A stretch of 64,000 nucleotides of DNA from Trachythela sp. YZ-2020 (GCA_016169945.1 JADLSH010000026.1:427928-491927), one strand, 5' to 3'; counted from the stretch's first letter, positions 1 to 11,008 are shown. The notes: a model not told the origin generated them from the letters alone. Numbers and translations are program-made.

Positions 1-145
1 GTGTGAGGTGTGCATGGATATACTGTACAAGTTATAGGTGATTGCTTAAAATATGGGTAATGTAATAATTATATTTAAAAAAGGCAATATCTATTATTTT
101 ATAAGTACATTTTTTGTTGATCGAGTGCTACTGTATCATTTTTAG

Positions 146-3100
146 TTTACATGGGGTGGCAGATGGCAAGACGGCGCTGCAAATGGTACTGGAGAAGAAG
201 CTGAACAAGTGAATAGCTACATTTCTCGTCTTGGTTCTACTACGAAGAGGATGTCAGCAGCGGGTAGGTTATACAATGAGCTATTCAAATTGGTTGTTCT
301 GTCTGAAAACACTCAGTTATAACATGGTAGTGTAATGTTGAACCAAAAACAAGCTTTCTATTTAACAATTGTATTTTTCTTTTTTATTTCTAAATATCTG
401 GCTTTGTTTATCGATTACAATCGGTACAACATTGTGAAGATGATTAATGTAGCGCTCACATTTTTCCTTCGAAGGTTATGTTTATAGCTTACTACAGTAA
501 CTACACTTTCTAATTTCGCCTTGCCTCGGCCCTCGCGGCTTTTCTCTGCATTACGATAAGCATTTCGCTTAGCGACAAGCCGCTTACGTACAGTCATTAC
601 TATTTGCACTTGTTTTCTTCTCAACAGCGTTAAAAATATAAAATATCACGATTGTTGTCCACTAATTCGCAACAGCGTTGAAAATATAAATCACTTCACA
701 ACAGCGTTAAAAATATAAAATGAGGCGACTACATGCAAACTTCATGTGGTCTGGCTACACACAAACATTGTGTATAGTCTGACTACACGAAGCGTCCAGC
801 AGCTTTGCGTGTAGTGCACAGGGTTTGCGTGTAATTTTCGTTGCGTGTACACGAAGACTACACGCAAATGTGTCCACGAAGGTGTTACAATACTTCTTAG
901 CGGCACTGTAGTACGAAAAGGATTGTATTTTAACTACCAACATACATCACGTACTGTACAGTCATGTATTTCGTTATATTGTATTTGTAGGACGTGTTAT
1001 ATTGTATTTACGGAGCATGTTTTGGGATGGAATAAGAGAAAAGTCTGGAACATGCCTAAGTACCTCAGGATGCGTTACGCTAAGGTAAGTGTACGTATTT
1101 TGGTATTAACGTTTTGTGCCCAATTGTTGTTTTGTGTTGTTGACATCGCTAAAAATAAACAACTCGTTTTTAAAGTTTAATTTCACAGTGAGTCCAATCC
1201 TGGAAGCATCATTTAAGGAGGCAATACACCGTAAGACTAGACTTGCCAGTTAGAGGCGTACTTGTGAGGAAATACAGTACAATTGTGTATTTGTTGGGGT
1301 ATTGCTGTATATGTTTTACCTCAATTTATTTTTTTCTCACATCTTATTTCAGACTGCCAAAACTCTTGAAGAAAAACAAGAAGAATTAGAGGAAACTCTT
1401 GTGGAATTTGGCCTACAGGGAAAAGAAGAAAAAGCAATTTTAGAGTGGAAAAAATCTGTTGAAAACTTTGCGAGAGGTTGGTGTGCAAACACAATGTAGC
1501 GTTTTCAGTATTATTACAGTGGATGTAGCTAATATGTATTCTTTGCTATGTCCCCAGAAATTTTGTAGAACACTCCATAAATTATTCCTTTTCGTTTACT
1601 GTACAAAATAACATTTCCTGTGGTTGATACTGTATGACAACATAAAAGTTTCGATATGACTTCTAAAATATCTTAAATAAGATTAAACGTGAAATATTTT
1701 AATTAAAAGCCTCAATATTTACAGTCATTGTTACTATCAATATTGTCCCTAATTATAGCGGATGATAAAAACCAGCAAGAGTATGGCGACGTTGAAAACT
1801 ATTTTATCCTGTACCATCAAATTCGTGACGCTACATTATTGAAATCATTCGTGGAAGGAGGGGATCAACAAACACGCGACTTGCTTGGAACAGTTGAATT
1901 ACATAGCACCGTGCAGTCCAAGACAACGCAACTGGCAAGTTTGCAGCAGCAGCTAAGCAAAATACGGGGAAAATTCCAGCATGTACCAGAAGAGGAGCTT
2001 CTAAAGAAAGGGAAAGAAAAGTTGGTATTAAACTCGATATTGAAATTGCAAAGGAAGGCGGAAATTATATATTTTTCAATACAACGGAGGGCACGTGATA
2101 TATCTAAAGTGGCTGGTATGTTACAGGTTGTCACTGTACTTTTATTACTCTAGATTTTCCGTGTTAATGTTTGCGTGTCAGTGTTTGTGTTTGTCCGTGA
2201 ATATCGTTTTGGTTGGCTGTGTTCCAGTTTGATTATGTTTCTTCTGTTCTATTTTAAATGCATCAATAGATCGATCTAAAATGAGATCAAGCATGAGAAA
2301 GAAGATGAGCAATGAAAAACAGAATTTAACAGCAGTTGTAGATAAGCTTAATGCATTTGGTCGATCAAATGTTTCACTTGAGGAGGTCTTGGAAGGAAAT
2401 TTTCCATGGTCAGATAGTGATAAAGAGAAGGCATTTGGTAATTGTATACTCTTATGTACCAATTGTTTCGATACAAAAACAACATAAATATATATATAAA
2501 CAACCTGAAGTCAAGTCCCAATTTTTCTATATTAGCATATACTCTATGTGATTTTTAGACTCGACTCCAATTCGTACCAAGGCAAGTGTTGTAGACAAAT
2601 TCGTGGCCGTACAACGTCTGAAGGAGGAACAGGATTTGTTGATTGTAGAAATGATGAATTTTATGGCGTACTACCGAGACAAGGTCCTGAGGAAACTGGA
2701 CACAGAACAAAAAGACATAAAAGAAACAATTGGTACTAATAACGATTGTAAACATCGTATCGTTACTCCATATATAAGTTAAGTTACAACACTGTTGCAT
2801 GCATGCATGTACATTACTAAACTCTACTCCATTTTTTATGTTGTCTACAGAGAATAAATTGAATCCTGATTTAGATGAAGAGGAAAGGGTGAGTAAAAAA
2901 CTGTTGAAGGTTTTCTGTCATTTGTTTATGATAGTACTGCAAGTTTGCGCTATCATAATTACAATTCCGGTGTATATACATTAAGCAATCTCTGCTTCAA
3001 AGTTATAAAGAACGTTCAAGCTGTATGGAACGTGTAGCAAAACATCATTAAGGACACTTGGACTTAATACATTCCTATAATATGCACTGTATATACATTT

Positions 3101-3383
3101 TAGTGTTGTTTGCTTTCATTTGAAGGTCGCACCCCAACGTTCTGAAATGGATGCGAAGCGATACGATATTAGCAGAGAAACTATAGCATCCTTAAAAGGA
3201 AAATTTGCCATGTGCAATGCTGGGAAGTGGTTTGCAAAGCTACAGCTTCAAAATGGTATGAGGAATTTCCGAGACTTAGACAACGTAGAGCTACAACAAT
3301 ATGAAGAAGATGATGAAGAAGAAGCAAGAGTCTCCGAGGATGAATTATCGTCCGATGACGAAGAAAATGAAATGGTCGAATAG
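146..3383 (+). CDS. 3' part of a multi-exon KDZ-transposase-like gene
   Basis: Eight exons can be assembled from splice signals and reading phase: 146-263, about 1014-1084, 1353-1476, 1759-2115, 2270-2437, 2559-2732, 2851-2888 and 3126-3383 (stop). From 1353 onward every junction keeps one open frame (phases 1,1,1,1,1,0). Exon 1 reads WQDGAANGTGEEAEQVNSY, resembling the DGE-type motif of Kyakuja-Dileera-Zisupton (KDZ) transposase-related proteins. Later exons carry a long coiled-coil (LEEKQEELEETL), SIQRRARDI, and SLEEVLEGNFPW, which I recognise as the KDZ C-terminal region. The protein ends in an acidic tail rich in D and E. The join between 263 and the second exon is unresolved and a small exon may be missing. 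The gene continues left of the window. Whether it is a live transposase or a domesticated gene cannot be told, because the catalytic core lies outside. Confidence 0.7.
620..880. repeat. short intronic repeats in the KDZ-like gene
   Basis: Three copies of AACAGCGTTRAAAATATAAA lie near 624, 669 and 702. They are followed at about 720-880 by repeated GCGTGTA / TACACG words that can fold on each other. The block sits in the intron between the first two recognised exons. No coding function is supported; it looks like a decayed local tandem and inverted repeat. Confidence 0.45.
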
Positions 3384-4176
3384 CTTTATATGACCAGTAT
3401 TGGTCTGAGAAACTTACCAACATACCAAAGATAAAAGCCTGAAAATATTATTTAAATATAGGACAAGTCAGTGGAGAAATTTTTCAAAGTCATTCAAGTT
3501 AAATCCACTTTCTCCACGTTTTCTTTCTCATTATTAAGACATGTATATATAGTATATATAAATAATTGAATATAAGAAATATTGTAGGAAATGAAATGTT
3601 AAAATCACGTACTTGGCATATAATTAAGAATGATGTATACCTTTATGGGTTTAACCTCTAAATATGTTGCGAGTATATACTCGTAAATTCGTTGTACATT
3701 TAAGGGTAGTTGTTTTTTGTTTGTTTGTTGGAAACACCGCGTCTTTATCTATTCGCCAAAATTTTCACCCGGGCCTTTCCTAAAAAATAGACGTAATATT
3801 TTCCACAAATTAAAACAACTCTGTCATCTTGAAATCTTCTAGGCGTTTATTACTTTTAGGCACAGGGACAATGAATGCTACGTTTATTAATCATATATAT
3901 ATAAGAAGTTACTTCTACTCATGCATGCATGATACATAATTTTCCCATGATGCATAATTTTCAACATATGGATTGTCTGGTGAAGCACTTTTGTGCAAAT
4001 TGGTTCGATTCCAATTAAATCCTTTTAAAGGAAAATAACCCTTTGTTCAAGTTTCGTCGATCCCAAGACTAAGATTTATATACAAACCAACCGTATATTA
4101 CAAATAGTAAAACGCGCACATTCTCTTTTCTATAAATGTTTTATCCCAATAAGTATAAGAGTTTTCACATGCACAC
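3384..4176. other. 3' flank of the KDZ-like gene, no gene seen
   Basis: AT-rich sequence after the stop codon at 3381-3383. I found no clear canonical polyadenylation hexamer close to the stop and no splice-bounded ORF. It probably holds the 3' UTR and intergenic DNA. Confidence 0.4.
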
Positions 4177-4179
4177 TTA

Positions 4180-4410
4180 CGCCTGTATTCTAAAAGCTCA
4201 CTCACACTCGCACTCAAAGAGTGGAGGTTCAATCCGAGCTTCCTTTGAGTGTCAGTGCTGTTTTTGAATAGTTGGAGGGTTAGTGCCGTACCATACTATG
4301 TGAGTACTCACCCTCCAGCTATTTAAAAATAGCATTGACACTCAAGGGAAGCTCAAATTCAACCTCCACTCTTTAAGTGTGAGTCTGAGTGAGCTGTTAG
4401 AATACAGGCC
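4180..4410. mobile_element. hairpin MITE, 231 bp, TTA target duplication
   Basis: The two ends are inverted copies for roughly 50 bp: the left begins GCCTGTATTCTAAAAGCTCA and the right ends GAGCTGTTAGAATACAGGC. Imperfect pairing continues toward the middle (AGTGGAGGTT against AACCTCCACT, and TTGGAGGGTTAGTG against its partner), so the whole unit can fold into one long hairpin. TTA flanks both ends (4177-4179 and 4411-4413). A 3-bp TWA duplication is typical of PIF/Harbinger-derived MITEs, but no transposase is present, so the family is inferred from the duplication only. Confidence 0.65.
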
Positions 4411-4449
4411 TTAGACCTTAAATAATACGTAAGAACAGACAGCTAGTAG

Positions 4450-5090
4450 CCACATCGTAATGTCGGGAGCACAAAATTCAGTAAATTTCGTTACATCGTA
4501 ATGATGGTTGTAAAACAGGACTCAATTTGCGCACACCCAGTCTGTTGTATACAGTATATATTAACACTGATTTGGCCCGAATATGACCTGTTTCTCACAC
4601 ACACTTAGATTTTGTATTTCGCCTTGAAATTTATACCAAGAGTTAAACTTGGTAAAACTAGCGAGGACACAAAATTTCAGTAAATTTCATTACATCGTAA
4701 TGACGGTTGTAAAACTGGACTCAATTTGCGCACACCCAGTCTGTATACAGTATATTAACACTGATTTGGCCCGAATATGACCTGTTTCTCACACACACTT
4801 AGATTTCGTATTTCGCCTTGAAATTTATACCAAGAGTTAAACTTGGTAAAACTAGCGAGGACACAAAATTTCAGTAAATTTCATTGCATCGTAATGACGG
4901 TTGTAAAACTGCACTTAATTTGCGCACACCCAGTCTGTATACAGTATGTTAACACTGATTTGGCCCGAATATGACCTGTTTTCTCACATGCACGCATTTA
5001 TATTTTGTATTTCGCCTTGAAATTTATACCGAGAGTTAAACTTAAGTAAAACTAGCTAGGACACAAAATTTCAGTTAATTTTGTTAAATC
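4450..5090. repeat. tandem repeat, about 195 bp x 3
   Basis: Three consecutive units begin CATCGTAATGAYGGTTGTAAA at about 4495, 4693 and 4887, so the period is 194-198 bp. A partial unit precedes them at 4454. Each unit contains TTTGGCCCGAATATGACCTG and a downstream block ending in AAACTAGCGAGGACAC. Units differ by scattered substitutions and small indels. Nothing in them looks coding. Confidence 0.75.
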
Positions 5091-5512
5091 GGAAGGAATA
5101 GTGAGGTTCAGTTCTCGCAGACAAAATTCTAGAAGTGAAGCTACAAAGCTACAAAGCTAGAAAGCTCTATGTTCTGAATATCTTTTCTACGAGTGTCCAT
5201 CACTCGATGGTGTGCAATCAAACGATATAATTTTTTTCACCCGGAGTTACAGAGATGTGAAACATATAATTGCTGACGTCAGCATTATCTTCAAAGACGT
5301 TAAAACTATGATATAAACACAATTTGGTTAAAATGTGCTAACGTATAAAGTTAAGAAGTGACTTCTTGGAAAACGATAATATATTGTACCATTTGATTTT
5401 TGCCAGCCAGTTGGTTGACACAATTGTCAACCAGCAAGGGAATGTGGCCACCAGGGGCACCAAGCCTCAAATGGTAAAATTAGGACGAGATCTCACTTCT
5501 TGACGTTAAATG
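5091..5512. other. no gene seen
   Basis: AT-rich unique sequence between the tandem repeat and the LINE 3' terminus. It includes a short CTACAAAGCTA triplication at about 5138-5165. No ORF, splice-bounded exon or RNA gene is supported. Confidence 0.35.
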
Positions 5513-6022
5513 AATGAATGAATGAACAACTTTATTTAAAGAGGGTAAAAATAACACATGACAGCAATACAGCTGAAAAACCTGTGGCCCCCATACAATA
5601 TATACAAAGTTATAGATTATATCTAGCTACTTTAAAACGATAAAGCTATTTAGAAAGAGAACTATAGAAGAGATCTTATGATTTATATATATACATATCT
5701 ACAATTTACTGAAGCTTCACTGATTATATACATTAACTGTTCAAATCGATCAATACCCTTATATGAGTTCAGGAAGTGGTTTTTAAGGGCAAACTTAAAA
5801 GAAGTAACGCTAGATTTTGTCTTGATCTCTTTGGGGAGATTGTTCCATATCTTAATGCTACTGACTGTTACAGATTTCCCTCCTTCAGTTACATAATTAA
5901 ATTTAGGACAAACTAAATTGTATTCACCATGTCGAGTTTGTCTACCGTTTATATCATTGTTTGTTCTAAATAAATTATTGATATACTGCGGAGCCTGGCC
6001 ATGCAGGCTCTTATAGACTATA

Positions 6023-6231
6023 CAGGGTGTATCAAAAAAATGGTAACACAAATGTGACGCGATATATCTGAAGAAGTCGTTGATCGATTTAATCGAGTTT
6101 TACATCATTTGAAAATTCAGTTCTTTAGCTTTTCAATGCTATGTTTTAGGTGGCATTTCGTCAAGAAACCAGCGAGCAGTGCTTCAGCAAAAGTTTTAAG
6201 TGAAAATTGCATATTTCCACCGGTGGGAATT
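6023..6231 (+). repeat. left 209-bp terminal inverted repeat of the mariner-like element
   Basis: Begins CAGGGTGTATCAAAAAAATG and ends CACCGGTGGGAATT. It pairs with 7554-7762, with differences only near 6063 (A against C) and 6112 (T against C, approximate). Confidence 0.92.
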
Positions 6232-6327
6232 AACGAAACAATGCACATGCATTTTTAATCAACAAATTTTAAACAATTTACATATTTACAAATGAACGAT
6301 TCTTTAATTACGTATTTATGGCATGGT

Positions 6328-7425
6328 TTATGCTCCGACACCTTCTACGTGTCCTCCGTCTCTTTCAATGCAGAGTTCACAACGTCGTCGAATGCTTCGC
6401 ACCGTCCTTGTGACGAGTGCCCGATCGTTGACCAACACAGCGACTTCCCGATGAATGCGAGCTCGCAAGTCGTCAATATCGTTGGGAGGGCTGGTATAAA
6501 CTTTGCTTTTCAAATACCCCCACAGGAAGAAGTCACATGGCGTGAGGTCGGGAGAACGAGGTGGCCACTCCACTGCATGATGTAAGGCAACAATTCGATT
6601 ACCGAACAGTTCTCTTAAGCGTTGCGTAACAGCACGGAGACGATGTGCAGGAGCACCATCTTGCACCCACCAGAGATGTCTGAATACGCCTCCCACTTGC
6701 ATTTCAAAATTCTCCAAAAGCTGCGGAACAACGTAATTGTTAATCATTTGCAAATAATTGATGCCGTTGACGTTCCTTTCGAAAAAATATGGACCAATAA
6801 TCTCACCACTTCCACACAAACCTATCCAAACTGTCACCTTCTGACGACTGCAATTCACATCGTAGTTGAATTCTGGCGGCTGACCTACTGGAGCATATTC
6901 TCGGACATTCTGAGTATTGACTTCACCATTCATACAGAATGAAGCTTCATCACCAATGACAAAATCTCGCAGGAAATTTTCGTTTCTCTCGCATCGTTCA
7001 ATCAACCACCTTGCAAAGTTCAAACGTCTTTGAAAATCGCCTGGTAGTAGCTGATGTCGGACGTGCATGCGATACGGATATTGTCTCAAGTCTAAACGGG
7101 TTATCCTGTTGAAAGTTGCCGATGGTAGGCCAACACCGTTACGCCTTGCACTGGTACCACTCGGGTGTTCTGCGAGCCGATTCCTCACCAGTTCAATGTT
7201 TTCTGCAGATCTGCCAGTCTTTCTTCTGCCAGAATTCCCCTTGTTTCGGTTATGGCTGGTGCCATGCCGCTCAAACTTTCTTATGTTGTACCGGATCGTC
7301 TTAATTGCTATTTCTTGTCTTTCTGGAAACATCTCTCCAAATGCATCTTTTGTTCTTGCTAAGTTGCCAAGCTGATAAAAGGTTCTTACAATAAATTTAC
7401 GTTGTTCAATAGTCAATTGAACCAT
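6328..7425 (-). CDS. mariner-like transposase, DD41D
   Basis: 365 residues, one exon, no stops. The N-terminal ~125 residues are a helix-turn-helix DNA-binding region (LTIEQRKFIVRTFYQLGN...). The DDE/D core follows: D159 in VIGDEASF, D256 in WVQDGAPAH, and D298 in SPDLTPCDFFLWGYLK. Forty-one residues lie between D256 and D298, giving a DD41D signature rather than the DD34D of classical mariner or DD34E of Tc1. The ATG at 7425 is used because the HTH begins immediately after it and the length suits the family. The enzyme should cut and paste at TA dinucleotides, binding the 209-bp inverted repeats around it. Length, motifs and intact flanks make it a candidate functional transposase. Confidence 0.92.
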   Translation of the reverse strand: MVQLTIEQRKFIVRTFYQLGNLARTKDAFGEMFPERQEIAIKTIRYNIRKFERHGTSHNRNKGNSGRRKTGRSAENIELVRNRLAEHPSGTSARRNGVGLPSATFNRITRLDLRQYPYRMHVRHQLLPGDFQRRLNFARWLIERCERNENFLRDFVIGDEASFCMNGEVNTQNVREYAPVGQPPEFNYDVNCSRQKVTVWIGLCGSGEIIGPYFFERNVNGINYLQMINNYVVPQLLENFEMQVGGVFRHLWWVQDGAPAHRLRAVTQRLRELFGNRIVALHHAVEWPPRSPDLTPCDFFLWGYLKSKVYTSPPNDIDDLRARIHREVAVLVNDRALVTRTVRSIRRRCELCIERDGGHVEGVGA

Positions 7426-7553
7426 CTTCTTTTATTTTGTCGCGTGCTGAATCATGCAAACTCGCACTAAATTCAATTGTAATGATAATTGCAGTGAACT
7501 AATGATTAGGATATGTAAACCTCTTGGGACTAAATTTCAAAATAAACGCGTGC

Positions 7554-7762
7554 AATTCCCACCGGTGGAAATATGCAATTTTCACTTAAAACTTTTGCTG
7601 AAGCACTGCTCGCTGGTTTCTTGACGAAATGCCACCTAAAACATAGCATTGAAAAGCTAAAGAACTGAATTTTCGAATGATGTAAAACTCGATTAAATCG
7701 ATCAACGACTTCTTCAGATATAGCGCGTCACATTTGTGTTACCATTTTTTTGATACACCCTG
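7554..7762 (-). repeat. right 209-bp terminal inverted repeat of the mariner-like element
   Basis: Inverted copy of 6023-6231, ending GATACACCCTG directly before the TA duplication at 7763-7764. Confidence 0.92.
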
Positions 7763-8250
7763 TAGTACATTTATTAATTTTCACTTCGTCATGGAAAGGG
7801 ATCCAGTTCAGTTTAGTAAAATTGACCGTTGACCTGGAGGAGGTATCTGTTCCTCGAATTATACGTGTTACTCTTTTTTGTAATTTGAAGACTCGAAGAA
7901 TATCACTTTGCGAGCAGCATGCAACTCCAAATTGAACTACCATACATCATAACCGGCTTGATGATAGCATTATAAAATAGCTTTCGTTCAAGCAGTGGCA
8001 AATATCCTCGAATTTTTCTCAGGAGACCGATTTTTTGACTGAGCTTTCTACAAAGTTTGTTTACATGCTCTTTGAAAGCTAGATCTTCGTCAATGATTAC
8101 GCCAAGTAATTTTTGTGAGGAGACCGATTCAATATTTGCACCATTTGCAGTAAGAGATAGAGAAGGAGTTTGTAGGCGAGATTTAAGGCGTTTACCGGTA
8201 ACCAGAATTGAGGGACACCATGCGTTATACGTAATGGACATGATTTCAAG

Positions 8251-9174
8251 CCGTTGATTTCTACAAACTGTGTTCGTTCTGAGAGGTAATTCTTGAGAGG
8301 TAATGTTCGTAACTCAGGAAGAAATTAAATATCCTTAAAGGCAGCCATGTTATGTAGAAATGTACGCACAAAAAAACAGTGAACATGGGCATGGCCTGCG
8401 TTTCACTTCACCGATATTCTCATTCATTCCTTTGTTGCCTTCTTGGCATGTTTAGCAGAATAATACCGGTAAAGTAAAACGAGATTCATGCTCACAATTT
8501 TTCTACGAACATACTCTTTGTCTAAGATCACTCTGACCTCTGTGTCAGAAATTGTGTTGCAAGTTGCAGCAAAAATGCCAGCGTTTAACGGTGAATAACA
8601 GTGAATAAGTGTATAAAAGTCTATTTAAAAATATTTTGATTCACAAACGTTGACCGGATGCATGAAATCATGAATGTGAAAATACATTTTGATTAATTGT
8701 TGGTCTATATTTCAAGTATTAAATTAGTGGCTAAATAATGTATCCTATTCCTCAGCAGATAATTATAAGCGCATGCGCCTATTAGCGAATTCTTTCACAT
8801 TGATGATACTTCAAAAAGAAAAAAACAATCTTTATTCTGAAAAATAATACATTAAAAGAATAAAAACGATATATATATATACAAATATTTATTTCTACTT
8901 TGTCTTTTGTTTCTCCACAGAACACAGGGCCCGATAATGTATTGTTTCATAAAATGTTCCAAGATTATATTGATTTAAGTAACTGTTAAACAAGCATGCA
9001 TATACCCATAGCTTGTTCAAGACTATAAAAGAAAGTAAATTTAGTTGCTAATAATTACAGTCTTTCTCGTACTGACAGTTCCTCGGGTAGTTTAGGTGAG
9101 GGAAGGGAAAATTCAAGAAGTCTTAAAAAAGGACGGCCAAAATCCGCCAAACCACAGGTGAAGAAGGTTACACT
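8251..9174. other. no gene seen
   Basis: AT-rich sequence, including a TATATATATATA run near 8870. No exon with splice signals, RNA gene or terminal repeat could be supported. Confidence 0.35.
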
Positions 9175-9177
9175 AAA

Positions 9178-9333
9178 GTCCGTTTTCCACTAGACGAATA
9201 TAATCGCGCAACGCGAAAATCTATTTCGGCAACGCGATTGGTTAGCGAAAGCATTCGCCGCAAAAAACTTTTTCGTTAACCAATCAAGTTGCCGAAATAA
9301 ATTTTCGAACAAATTCGCGTAGTGGAAAACAGA
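9178..9333. mobile_element. imperfect-palindrome MITE relic
   Basis: The left arm reads GTCCGTTTTCCACTAGACGA and, further in, CGGCAACGCGATTGGTTAGC. The right arm reads GTTAACCAATCAAGTTGCCG and then GCGTAGTGGAAAACAGA, so the sequence folds on itself almost end to end. A related end (GTGGAAAACCGCC) occurs near 35807. No clear target duplication was found. Confidence 0.5.
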
Positions 9334-9334
9334 T

Positions 9335-9447
9335 TTTTCCTTCTACTCACTACGTGCATACGAAGGAAAAACATTTTCCTCCTACATTCACTGAGAAACT
9401 ACTCAGCACACATAAATACATGGTAGGCTGCGTGTACACACTTGCCT
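9335..9447. repeat. left 113-bp direct repeat of the tyrosine-recombinase element
   Basis: Matches 12870-12982 base for base on reading. It contains a small inverted repeat, TTTTCCTTC ... GAAGGAAAA, at its start. The short ORF running through it is not conserved beyond the repeat. Confidence 0.8.
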
Positions 9448-9540
9448 CTACAAACTTTATTTCATTTCTAAACGCTATTAATTACATTCTCATGATAAAT
9501 TTCGCTCCTAATATATATACATATATATATATTTTTAACT

Positions 9541-10413
9541 TTAAAAGTTCAAAGATCTAGTCAGCGAAAGTCTGTCGTCTAATGAATCTTTCATATACAT
9601 ATCTCTTGTACTGTCCGTTTTCCACCTTCCTTGTAATCTGAGAAGTCTGCTCTGACTTATATTGCCAGTCGTAGCTTGTGCCATTGCCGTCGCACCACCG
9701 GAACGCAGGCTGTGGGTACTATAGCGTTTTGCATCCACGCCAACCGATCACAGAGTCTCCTTTATCAGCTCGCGGCATCTTGAATAGCTGATAGGTTTAT
9801 TCACCGTAGGTTTCGACGAGCCTTGTTTGAGGGAATTGACAGAGCGAAAAATATACTCCTCGGAATTCGGCACTATCTTCGCAAGCCGGTATTGGTCCGT
9901 CTTTGACTTTTTCACTGTGATCTTGACATGATCGCTATTCATAGGAACATCCCTGGCTTGAAGCTCGAATAATTCGCCAACCCTAAAAAGACCAGAAAAC
10001 CCTAACGAAAAGAAAATTAGCGCAGTTCTAAGATCCATAAGGGTTGCCGTTGTCCCAGAATACGTTCGACAAACACGTCTGACGACCTCAATCGGTAAAG
10101 GCTCTTTTTAATTGCGCAGAACGCCAACAGAACTGCATTGTAAGACGACCTATGCTTGCATATATAGAACAAATACTTGGGAACGAGTACGCTCGCTCGA
10201 TGTAGGTAAACATGTAGAATGCCCAGCATCAACAAGAAACTGTTTATATCTCTTGTATTCTCCAAGGTATTTTTTAACCGTACTGTTTGCTCGCGATTTT
10301 AGTACCTGCCGTACAATGATCCTTCGTTCATTCATAGGCAATCCTGCCCAGGTAGATGAACTCGCAATATCCTGGAAATCAATGAAGCAAAATAAAACGA
10401 TATTATAAAGCAA
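9541..10413 (-). pseudogene. tyrosine recombinase of the DIRS/Ngaro-like element
   Basis: Residues of the catalytic set are visible across broken frames: the first Arg in GLFRVGELFEL (10038-9748 frame), HxxR in STHSLRSGGATAM, an aromatic position in LQGRWKTDSTRD, and Tyr in RDMYMKD. The N-terminal SAM-like part reads KKYLGEYKRYKQFLVDAG at about 10240-10290. A TGA stop at 9745-9747 and a frameshift near 10040 interrupt the chain. The enzyme would have inserted the circular cDNA without an integrase-type target duplication. Confidence 0.75.
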
Positions 10414-10419
10414 AATTGC

Positions 10420-11008
10420 AAACTGACCACCAAGCTCGTCACAGACGAACAGGCCAACAATATAAACTGTCCTGCTGTTTCACACTTGACATGAGCGCCA
10501 ACCGGCAACATGTACCCACTAACCAATATAACTTTGCCATCCGGCATCCTTATTTGTCCATGAATATTCTCCAAACCACTCGGTTTTTTGCCATGCGGCA
10601 TCATATAATTATTTATTTCAAAACACAATAATCATAATAAAATATGAAAACAATACAATATTAATTCACGCTTCAATAGGCGCAGTGAAGTCAAACTTGC
10701 ACACTAAGACATTGAAACTGACCACCAAGCTCGTCACAGACGAACAGGCCAACAATATAAACTGTCCTGCTGTTTCACACTTGACATGAGCGCCAACCGG
10801 CAACATGTCCCCACTAACCAATATAACTTTGCCATCCGGCATCGTTATTTGTCCATCAATATTCTCCAAACCACTCGGTTTTTTGCCATGCGGCATCATA
10901 TAATTATTTATTTCAAAACACAATAATCATAAAAAATATGAAAACAATACAATATTAATTCACGCTTCAATAGGCGCAGAGAAGTCAAACTTACACACTA
11001 AGACATTG
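10420..11008 (-). repeat. tandem duplication of a ~295-bp unit between pol and recombinase
   Basis: Units 10420-10714 and 10715-11008 are nearly identical. Each carries, on the minus strand, an open stretch of about 70 codons containing MPHGKKPSGLENI, MPDGKVILVSG and CETAGQFILLACSSVTS. The unit also includes a short tail (CKFDF.APIEA, stop) that matches the end of the adjacent pol frame. I do not recognise the 70-residue sequence. Most differences between units change an amino acid (H/D, R/T, Y/D), so there is little sign of purifying selection. Confidence 0.7.

Larger units (their letters stand above)
6023..7762 (-). mobile_element. complete mariner-like (DD41D) transposon
   Basis: This 1,740-bp element is bounded by 209-bp terminal inverted repeats starting CAGGGTGTATC, and TA flanks both ends (6021-6022, 7763-7764). 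Comparing the two repeats by eye shows only two mismatches. It carries one uninterrupted transposase ORF on the minus strand. TA duplication plus a DDD transposase places it in the Tc1/mariner (IS630) superfamily. It sits inside a LINE ORF. Long, nearly identical inverted repeats and an unbroken ORF suggest recent movement and possibly present activity. Confidence 0.93.
5513..8250 (-). pseudogene. CR1/L2-like LINE 3' fragment, split by a mariner-like insertion
   Basis: Read on the minus strand, 8241-7763 encodes the region just downstream of reverse transcriptase (LLGVIIDEDLAFKEHVNKLC, then FKLQKRVTRIIRG after a frameshift). Positions 6022-5683 continue it (VYKSLHGQAPQYINNLF, then IWNNLPKEI). 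This is the usual C-terminus of CR1/L2/jockey-type LINE ORF2. The 3' tail is a GAATGAATGAAT-type microsatellite at 5513-5524 on the plus strand. Removing the element at 6023-7762 plus one copy of its TA duplication rejoins the frame exactly across KCTIVYK. The copy is strongly 5' truncated and carries at least one other frameshift, so it is dead. Confidence 0.8.

Noticed and set aside
1184..1231. Possible extra exon of the KDZ-like gene (SPILEASFKEAI)
   Set aside because: It has splice-like edges, but its phase does not fit the flanking exons, which join correctly without it.
6292..7375. Plus-strand ORFs inside the mariner-like element
   Set aside because: Antisense shadows of the transposase; no independent signals.
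9354..9560. ORF starting in the 113-bp direct repeat, also at 12754-13023
   Set aside because: The shared peptide covers only the repeat and the two ORFs diverge immediately outside it.
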